NCBI RefSeq assembly: GCF_019320115.1
Contig: NC_089593.1
Span: forward strand, 14,226,789 to 14,290,788
Length of the DNA stretch: 64,000 nucleotides
Direction: 5' to 3'
Source of the DNA: Miscanthus floridulus
Taxonomy: Eukaryota; Streptophyta; Magnoliopsida; Poales; Poaceae
The first letter of the stretch is position 1; every line of letters begins with the position of its first letter. Positions 57,501-64,000 of this stretch are shown piece after piece. The notes beneath the pieces are model-generated. The model was not told the DNA's origin, did not search any database, and saw only the letters and a list, made by a program, of their open reading frames with translations. Made by a program: the position numbers and the translations under genes.

Positions 57501-59790
57501 TATTGCCCCTAGGTGGTCGGCGGCCTCCGTTCCCGCTGTTGGCGTCGTCGTCCAGCTTTTTGTCCTGGAACTCCTTGGCCAAACCGAGGCAGTCTTTCAT
57601 CTTGTGTTTGGCGTTCTTGTGGAGGGGGCACGGGCCATCAAGGATCTTCTTGTACTGCTCATCGTAGTTGCGCTTGGCACGTGGCTCATTGATGTTAGCG
57701 ACAAAGTGGTCTGGCCGATGGCGGCGATTCTGACCAGGCTTGGATCCCTATCGCCGATCACGGCTGTTGTCCTGGTGGAAACTTTGTTCGTCATAGCGGC
57801 GGTCGTTGTGGCATCAGTTGTCAGGGCGGTCATCGTAGCGGTGAGGTGGGCAATTTGTGCCCGTATCTTTGTTGAATCGCACCTCCGCTTCCTCCGCGTC
57901 AGTGTACTAGTTGGCAGTCGTGATCATCTCGTCGATGCCAGTAGGTGGCTTGCAGTTGAACTTGGAATGGAGCTCGCGGTGATGAAGTCCTCGGACAAAG
58001 GCAGTGATGACCTCAGCTTCAGTGATGTTGGGAATAGAATTCCTCATCTCAGAGAAGCGTCGGATGTAGCTGCGGAGGAGTTCGGACGGTTTTTGGGTGA
58101 TGCGGTTAAGATCGTGCTTGGTGCCCAGCCACGTACATGTAGCCATGTAGTTGTCGGTGAAGACTTTCTTTAGCTCTTTCCAAGATCCGATGGAGTCTGG
58201 GGCAAGGCTTGTGAACCAGCTCATGGCGGCTGGCATGAGCATGATGGGGAGGTAATTTGCCATGACGTTGGTGTCTCCCCTGGCGGTGCAGACAGCAGTG
58301 GCGTAAGCCTGCAGCCACTGAGTTGGGTTCATCCTTCCTTCGTAGGGCTCGACCCTAGTGATTTTAAAACCATGGGGCCACTGGAGTGTTCGGAGCGCCC
58401 TAGTGAAAGCTGGGGGCCCCTCTAGGTTGTCGACGCCGTTGCCCATAGCAATGCTGGTGGCGATTGGCTCCAGAGCTGAGTCCGGATCACCGTACTCTTG
58501 CTCATACTCCTTGCGGCGGCATATTTTGTCTTCATGGCATCCAAAGCGACGTTGCTCAATACACCGTCGTGCATCCCGAAGGTTACTAAGCTGCACTCGA
58601 GCATCCTAGTCGACCTCCTGGTTGTGCTGGCGATGATGCTCGGCGCGGTGGCCCTCGGCTCCTCCCTAGGGAGGTAATGACTGGTCGGTGAAGCGGCTTT
58701 GACTAGGGCAGTGATTAGATCTTGGCACGGCTGATCGATGAATCATGCTCGTGGAGCATGAAGGCCTCTAATCCTCTTGGATTTCGTTGACTTGATAGTG
58801 TGCTGCTTTTAGCATAGAGGCAACTTTGGTGAGCTCGGGCGTCTGTGGGAGGTGGGCGAGCTCATTGGCGGCCACCACGACATTGGCGCTTGGAGTCTTG
58901 AAGACGTCGTGGCCATCAACACGGAGAAAATCTTCATCAAGGTTGCGATGGAGCGGCCTTCCTTGCGAGTCAAATTGGTTGTCATGAGTAGCTTCGGCCA
59001 TTGCAAGGGCACGCTCATTTTCACGACATTGCGCGCGATTGACGTTCCTATTTTTGCGAGCAGCGCGTTCCTCATCATTTTTGCCGTTCTGAGGGGGGTT
59101 GTCGATGCTGACGTTGAAGATCGCGCCCCCTCGGAAAGGCGGGAGAGGGGGTTGCTCGGTGAAGGTTTCAGTGAGTGTCTCCGTGGAGCCTTTGGATTCG
59201 GAGTCTGGATTTTCCTCTAGGATGGTTTGGAGGGATGCTCTAGGGCCTTGGCTAGCGTGCAGCATGTTGACCGTCGGCAGGAGCTGATCGGCGGTAGGAT
59301 GAATATCCCCCACCTGGTCGACGAATTTGCGCCTCAGGGCATCTTGGTATGTAGTAGCAGTGTTGGCGAGCCCAAAGGGCAGGGCCATAACCCCTGGAGT
59401 TTGTCAAGCGGCTTTTGATAGATCCGGATTGGAGGGTGGTCGGCGATGAATGAAACTGTCTAGAGCCAACTCAGCGATGGAGAGGCAATCAACAAGCTTC
59501 AGACCGACCCGATCGATGGATTCGATCAGATCATCATTGTTGATGTGCCTCCTCTAGTAGCGAGGAAGTGGGCGGCAAGTCACTGGGAGGGAGATCTCAG
59601 AAGTGGTTCCAAGATTAGATCTACAGTTGCAGGTGCGGTAGTGGTCGGCACAGATCAGATCTGCACCGGCTTGAGGAGCTCTCCGACTCCGTCAGCATTG
59701 ATGATCCATGAGATGGATCCAACCGTGAAGATCTGGCTGGGCTGCGGGAGGGACGAAGAGCCTACAAAAAAAGCCATCTTGTTCGACAAA
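57501..59790 (-). pseudogene. Element E gag
   Basis: The start lies near 59780 (MAFFVGSSSLPQPSQIFTVG). The middle frame 59388-58768 contains a polar N-terminal region (ERAARKNRNVNRAQCREN). The capsid core lies in the frame 58596-57907: TLQWPHGFKITRVEPYEGRM, NPTQWLQAYATAV, WKELKKVFTDNYMATC, LLRSYIRRFSEMRNSIPNIT. An Arg/Asp-rich stretch follows it. Several frame changes occur between segments. Homologous to gag of B and D. Confidence 0.85.
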
Positions 59791-59805
59791 GAAACAGCAT
59801 GCACA

Positions 59806-59823
59806 CCCCTACCTGGCGCGCCA
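59806..59823 (-). other. Element E primer binding site
   Basis: Minus strand TGGCGCGCCAGGTAGGGG, two bases from the 5' LTR. Confidence 0.87.
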
Positions 59824-59825
59824 AC

Positions 59826-60298
59826 TGTCAACAAAATATCATCGGCAGTCCTCCGAGGGGTATCCCATGAAGGTAGATTGATCGGTAGAGGAGCATGAGA
59901 TCAAGAACAAGAAGGCAACAGAGACACACGAGTTAGATAGGTTCAGGCTGTCAGTATGACGTAATACCCTACTCATGTGGTCAGTTGGTTTGTATTAGCT
60001 ATCGTATGATATGCCGTGATTTTAGAGGGGGTCCCTGCCTGCCTTATATAGTCTGAGGAGTAGGGTTACAAGTCGGTTAGATCTAGGAGATAACTAGAAA
60101 GTAATAACTGATTACAAGAATCTAGGGATTATACATATCCTAATAGATCTCATAGTATCTTTAGGATATCCTCCAGATGCCTTGCAGAGGGCACCAAGCA
60201 GAGTCGTGCCCTGCAAGGATTCGTCTTGTGGGCTGGGCCACCGTCGGGGGCACAACCCATGTAGTATGTCATGGGTATCCGGGGTCGTACCCCCCACA
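59826..60298 (-). repeat. Element E 5' LTR
   Basis: TGTCAACAAAATATCATCGG to GTCGTACCCCCCACA. TATATAA on the minus strand at 60044-60050. Pairs with 47596-48068. Confidence 0.95.
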
Positions 60299-60672
60299 CT
60301 ACGCCATGACATTAGTGAATGAGAAGGTAAGGTGGTGTAGGTCCTCCCGGGATGGTCGGGGTCCTAGGAAGGCGCTGAGCTGGCACTCTAACCTTCCGTA
60401 TTCGAAGTTGAGGAGCTGGTTGCTTCTGAGGGCATGGGCCTCTGGTGCATGCAGTTGTAGCTCCTCAAGTGCCTCAGCGATTGTGTTGAGGCTGGTGGAG
60501 TGGAGAGGTTAGATGGCAGTGGGAGCCATTGCCAACTCTCCCTCCACCGTGATGATGAAGTCTAGGTCCCCGAAGCACACGTGTGTGCCTAGGACCTAGC
60601 TGAGGTCATGACTATCCATCCTAGGACCCAGCTGAGGTCATGACAATCCATCCGAGGCCTGTGCGCAAAAGG
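60299..60672 (-). pseudogene. Element A gag start and leader
   Basis: On the minus strand the sequence reads THVCFGDLDFIITVEGELAM, then a Leu/Glu-rich segment (SLNTIAEALEELQLHAPEA) absent from C, then NFEYGRLECQLSAF and LHHLTFSFTNVMA, where E interrupts. It matches C's gag N-terminus (HVHFGDLDFIVTLGGELAL). A roughly 33-bp tandem duplication with core AGCTGAGGTCATGAC (about 60589-60655) lies at the start region. An in-frame TAG occurs at the same place as in C, after the GELA block. Confidence 0.78.
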
Positions 60673-60690
60673 CCCCTACCTGGCGCACCA
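60673..60690 (-). other. Element A primer binding site
   Basis: Minus strand TGGTGCGCCAGGTAGGGG, two bases from the 5' LTR. Nearly the same as the C site. Confidence 0.87.
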
Positions 60691-60692
60691 AC

Positions 60693-62408
60693 TGTCGGTG
60701 TTTCGAGTTGCCACCAACAAGTAAATTTCTAATATTGCGCATCTGGCCCAGATGGTGTGCTAAAAGGACACAAGGTTTATACTGGTTTGGGCAGAATGTA
60801 TCTACATCTAGTTTGTTGTTGCTACTTGTGTTACTAGCACTAAAAGTTCATAGTAGGGGTTACAAACAATTGAGAGAGGGACGGGTCCCAAGTCTTTGGT
60901 GGTGTGTTGCAATGAGTTCTGATCGGTTCGGATTTGAGTCGAGCTCGAATGTTTGATCGATGGTCCGATGTCCTGTAATGGGATGCCCTGCCTTCCCTTT
61001 TATAGGCTAAGGGAAAGTTGGGGTTACAGCGGAGGGAAAAGAGGAGAAAATGAGAAGGAGAAGAATCCTCCTGAATCACTGGGTCCTTCTTCTCTATGCG
61101 GGTCCTGTTGACCCTATAGACATCAACAGGGACAGCTACCTGCCGTGGTCCTGTCTGTCATTGGCACCACATGCAGGTGTCGTCTGTCGGTCATGGCGCT
61201 CCACTTCATCCTAGTGAACATCGTGGTGAACTGATGTGTCTATCACTGTTCATATGAGGGTTAGGCAGAACAGTATTGGTACGCAAGATGTTGTTCCTGA
61301 TGTGAGTCCCCAGGTATGGCCCGTAACGGCCACATGTTATATCAGGGCATTCTGATCACTTCCTAGGCGTCAGAGCTTTGACCTAGACCCATATGCTTAG
61401 ACCTAGAGTGGTTGGTGGTGGTATGGGTATTCGTCGGGCGAGGTGGAGCGCGGACCCAAGGGTCGGGCAAGGCAAAGCTTGGATCCGAGGGTTGGGTGAA
61501 GCAGAGCCCTACCCTTAGAGGTCGGGCGAGGCAGAACCGACCTAGAGGCCGGATGAAGCGGAGCGCAGACCCAAGCGTCGGGCGAGGTAGAGCTTGGACC
61601 CAAGGGTTGGGCGAGGTAGAGACCTGACCTCGGAGGTTAGGCGAGGCGAAGCATGGACCCAAGGGTTTAGCAAGATGGAGCTAGCCCTTAGAGGTCGAGC
61701 GAGGAGGAGCACGAGCCCAAGGGTTGGGCAAGAAGGAGCTTGGACCTAAGGTTCTAGCAAGATGGAGCCATACCCTCAGAGGCTGAGCGAGGTGAAGCCA
61801 TCCCTCAAAGGTCGGGCTAGGCGAAGTGCAGACCCAAGGGTCTGGCAAGGCAGAGCTGGCCCTTGGAGGTCGGGTGAGGAGGAGCGTGGACCCAAGGGTC
61901 AGGTGAGGCAGAGCCCTACCCTCAGAGGTTGGGCGAGGCAAAGCCAGCCCTCGGAGGTCGAGCGAGGTGGAGCATGGACCCAAGGGTTGGATGAGGTGGA
62001 GGTGGCCCTCGGAGGTCGAGTGAGGAGGAGCACGGACCCTAGGGTCGAGCGAGGCAGAGTTTGGACCCAAGGGTCGGGCAAGGCGGAGCCCTGCCCTCAA
62101 AGGTCAGGTGAGGTAGAACCGTCCCTCGGAGGTCAGGCTAGGAGGAGCATGGACCCAAGGGTTAGGAGAGGTGGTGCTTGGACCCGAGGGTCAGGCAAGG
62201 TGGAGCCCTACCCTCAGAGGTCGGTCGAGGCGGAACTGGCCCTCAAAGGCCGGGTGAGGCGGAACCGGCCCCCAGAGGCCGGGCGAGGTAGAGCTTGCAT
62301 ACCTGAGGGTCGGCAAGAGCTAAAGTCACGCCCATGGCTACTCGGATGAATTAACATTGATGGTTATTAGCTCCTCCTCTTTGGGTACCCTAGTATTGGT
62401 CCCTGATA
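60693..62408 (-). repeat. Element A 5' LTR
   Basis: 1716 bp, TGTCGGTGTTTCGAGTTGCC to TTGGTCCCTGATA. A TATAAAA box lies on the minus strand at 60998-61004. About 61430-62310 is the 30-bp GC-rich array. Over its first 190 bp it differs from the 3' LTR at about one site in nine. Confidence 0.93.
61430..62310. repeat. 30-bp GC-rich tandem repeat array inside LTR
   Basis: Counterpart of the array at 2560-3465: GTCGGGCGAGGCGGAGC-like cores about every 30 bp, with GGACCCAAGG or CCCTCAGAGG between them. The two arrays differ slightly in copy number, which explains the 44-bp difference in LTR length. Confidence 0.85.
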
Positions 62409-62800
62409 ATTGGGCACTCACTAAATACTTTGCCGAGAGCTGAAACCGATGCTCGGTGAAAAAAAGTAACACGACGGCGTGGAGACAGCCACGACGCATT
62501 TGCCGAGTGTCCTGGACCTGACACTTGGCAAACCTACCTTCTTTGCTGAGTGTCAAATCCCAGGCACTCGATAAACTAGCCTTCTTTGCTGAGTGTCAAA
62601 TACTGGACACTCGGCAAAGACTGGCCCAGAACGTACAAATGTTGGCTTCTTTGTCGAGTGTCATAGCGCAGACACTCGACAAAGAAGCCATTTTAGTCCT
62701 AGAATGCACAGAAATTTGCCACGTGTCTGCTTTGCCGAGTGTTTTTACCCTGGCACTCGGCAAAAGGCCTCGTTGCCGAGTGTAACACTCGGCATAGCGA
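62409..62800 (-). mobile_element. CACTA transposon, right part of subterminal repeats
   Basis: After the 5-bp ATTGG duplication the CACTA sequence resumes. At least eight TTTGCCGAGTGT or complementary ACACTCGGCAAA motifs, some with one change, stand in alternating orientation, forming potential stem-loops such as around 62630-62690. This is the subterminal region of the same CACTA element as 1691-1810. Confidence 0.8.
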
Positions 62801-63370
62801 CCATATATTCCCTGTTTTTATTGTTCGGTCACGTATAACGTACTCCACACAAATAAACATTATAGGCATCACACATAGTTCACAATAAGCATCACCGGCA
62901 GTTCATATAGATATATCGACAACACATAAATGCAAATAAACTTTAGAATCACTAGTAGGTTCATTCACAACCACAAATAGTCACAAGTAGTCATAGGTAA
63001 TCCACAAATGCAAATGCAAATAAAATCACAAGTAGTCACTTAGCCCACGGGTTCCACTACGACCACGCTGGGTCATGAGGCTCATTCGATGTCGCCGATT
63101 GATTCTGCACAAAGGTGAAGAGATTGCATGTGTGAGACAAGATTGAACAATATGTATGGTCTCTCTGCTGCCTAACTAGTATAACCCTTGCAACTATCAG
63201 CAATATCTTCTCAGTTGCATTGTGCTCTAGTATGATTTCTTAATTACTAGTTAGTAACAAACATATAGCATTAGTCACTAAGTTTCTAGTGTCTGGGCAT
63301 CTTTGTAAGATTGATTCTGCATAAACTAGAAACGGTGATTATAAGGTTGTAAAGTGACTCAGAGTGCCTG
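62801..63370. other. CACTA transposon interior, non-coding
   Basis: AT-rich sequence with short simple repeats (CACAAGTAGTCA, ATGCAAATAAA). No exon can be recognised. Presumably 3' untranslated and intronic sequence of the CACTA gene. Confidence 0.5.
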
Positions 63371-63573
63371 AAACAGTATTTGGAGCGAGTTGAGGAGGAG
63401 GGACTGGACACAGGTGGTGGAGGTTGACCGATTGCAGCGTAAACACCCCTCATATATTCAAACATCTATAGCCGCTCTGCCTCCATCCTTTGTCGCTCTA
63501 CCTCCGCCCTCTGCCCCTCTGCCTCCATCTTTGCCTCTAGCTCCTCCCGACGCCTCATTTCTTGTTCCAGCTA
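63371..63573 (-). pseudogene. CACTA transposon protein, C-terminal exon
   Basis: The minus strand reads LEQEMRRREELEAKMEAEGQ, a Glu/Arg/Met-rich coiled coil, then MFEYMRGVYAAIGQPPPP. This arrangement is typical of the C-terminus of the second protein of grass CACTA elements (Transposase_24 family, TNP1/En/Spm-like), by recollection of the family. An AG acceptor lies just before LEQE. A TAG between the coiled coil and MFEYM indicates decay. Confidence 0.65.
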
Positions 63574-63785
63574 AGCCTACAATATTTCATCCCAATGTTA
63601 CAATGCAATGCAAAAGTATATAAAAACTCAATGAACGATGAATAAAGTAGAAATAACCTAGAGTGCATTCATCTGGAACAGTGTAGAGTCCAGCCATGGG
63701 CATATCACCGGGTTGGAACTCATGCTCCGTGCTTGAATCTGGAAGAGAGTGGGAGTACTGGCCGTGCTGATTGTGCCATCACCAT

Positions 63786-64000
63786 CTAGAACTGGCCATG
63801 CTTCTTGCCTCCTCCCGCCCTCATGACCACTTCTCCATCAAGGTCATGGGCACTCGGATCATACTCTAGGCCATGGACCACCCTTGCCATCGATGTGTAT
63901 CCATTGAGGTAGTTGTGGAAGGACTCATTGCTATACATCGAGGGTGGGTCCTCTAGGTTGTACACGACATCGGCCATCACCTTGCCCTTGTGGGCCAAAG
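63786..64000 (-). pseudogene. CACTA transposon protein, partial exon running off the window
   Basis: The minus strand reads VVYNLEDPPSMYSNESFHNY, then ARVVHGLEYDPSAHDLDGEV and VMRAGGGKKHGQF before a TAG at 63786. The GGGKKHG motif before the C-terminal coiled coil is characteristic of the Transposase_24 (En/Spm-associated) family of CACTA elements. This protein is thought to bind the subterminal repeats. The N-terminal part lies beyond 64000. Confidence 0.7.

Larger units (their letters stand above)
47596..60298 (-). mobile_element. LTR retrotransposon E (Ty3/Gypsy, Tat type)
   Basis: A 12.7-kb element with two 473-bp LTRs and target duplication CTGCG (47591-47595) and CTACG (60299-60303). 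The PBS by the right LTR gives minus orientation. The LTRs differ at about 43 sites (9%) by hand count, mostly transitions. Organisation equals B and D, but the sequence is clearly diverged, so it is a sister family. Confidence 0.95.
1811..62408 (-). mobile_element. LTR retrotransposon A (Ty3/Gypsy, Tat type), split by four insertions
   Basis: Two long direct LTRs (1811-3570 and 60693-62408) bound the element; both carry TG...CA ends except that the last copy ends TA. The 5-bp flanks are ATCGG (1806-1810) and ATTGG (62409-62413). The primer binding site next to the right LTR and the purine tract next to the left LTR fix the orientation as minus. Own sequence is about 12.5 kb; B, C, D and E account for the other 48 kb. 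Order in element direction: LTR, PBS, gag (four pieces), protease, RT, RNase H, integrase, antisense ORF, PPT, LTR. It is the oldest element of the nest because it hosts the others and its LTRs differ by roughly a tenth over the stretch I compared. Confidence 0.93.

Noticed and set aside
57481..58173. 230-codon frame on the plus strand, apparent membrane protein
   Set aside because: Complement of element E gag; no motif of its own.
1..64000. Host gene, tRNA or rRNA content
   Set aside because: Nothing outside the transposons shows exon structure, known domains or RNA gene features.

Overview
This is plant nuclear DNA from the repeat-rich part of a grass genome (Poaceae, probably panicoid). 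The evidence is Tat-type Ty3/Gypsy retrotransposons, a CACTA transposon with TTTGCCGAGTGT subterminal repeats, and Stowaway and Tourist type MITEs. I found no host cellular gene, tRNA or rRNA. All calls were read by eye, so fine boundaries may be off by a few bases.

Layout: 1-1690 is AT-rich flank with two MITEs. 1691-1810 and 62414-64000 belong to one CACTA element (minus orientation, transposase-side exons at the right edge). It was split by LTR retrotransposon A (1811-62408, minus, TSD ATCGG/ATTGG). A is about 12.5 kb of its own sequence, blown up to 60.6 kb by four retrotransposons that each inserted directly into A and not into each other: B (5809-18670, minus, TSD GCCTA), C (23602-33048, plus, TSD CAGGG/TAGGG), D (33377-46490, plus, TSD GTAGG) and E (47596-60298, minus, TSD CTGCG/CTACG). 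C, D and E cut A's gag into four pieces.

All five retroelements share one plan: LTR, a TGGxxxGCCAGGTAGGGG-type primer binding site, gag, protease, reverse transcriptase, RNase H, integrase, then a long 3' region with a gene on the opposite strand (antisense ORF, aORF; Pfam Transposase_28 / 'putative gypsy type transposon' type), a purine-rich tract and the 3' LTR. A and C form one subgroup: LTRs over 1 kb with about 30-bp GC-rich repeats, and a short single-exon aORF. B, D and E form a second: 470-473 bp LTRs and a long aORF predicted to have six exons and a coiled-coil C-terminal half. B and D are the same family. C has lost all of RT and RNase H. Every coding region is broken by stops or frameshifts, so nothing here looks autonomously active.

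Most notable observations: (1) an in-frame TAG at exactly the same place, just before RT, in all four elements that keep the region; (2) a six-exon antisense gene with its own TATA box, whose splice sites are conserved in B, D and E; (3) B and D share two gag stop codons and an Asp-to-Asn change of the second catalytic integrase residue, suggesting an already defective source moved in trans; (4) strong C-to-T decay at CG and CAG sites, visible even within target-site duplications; (5) conserved hairpins and many purine-tract copies before the 3' LTRs of B, D and E.
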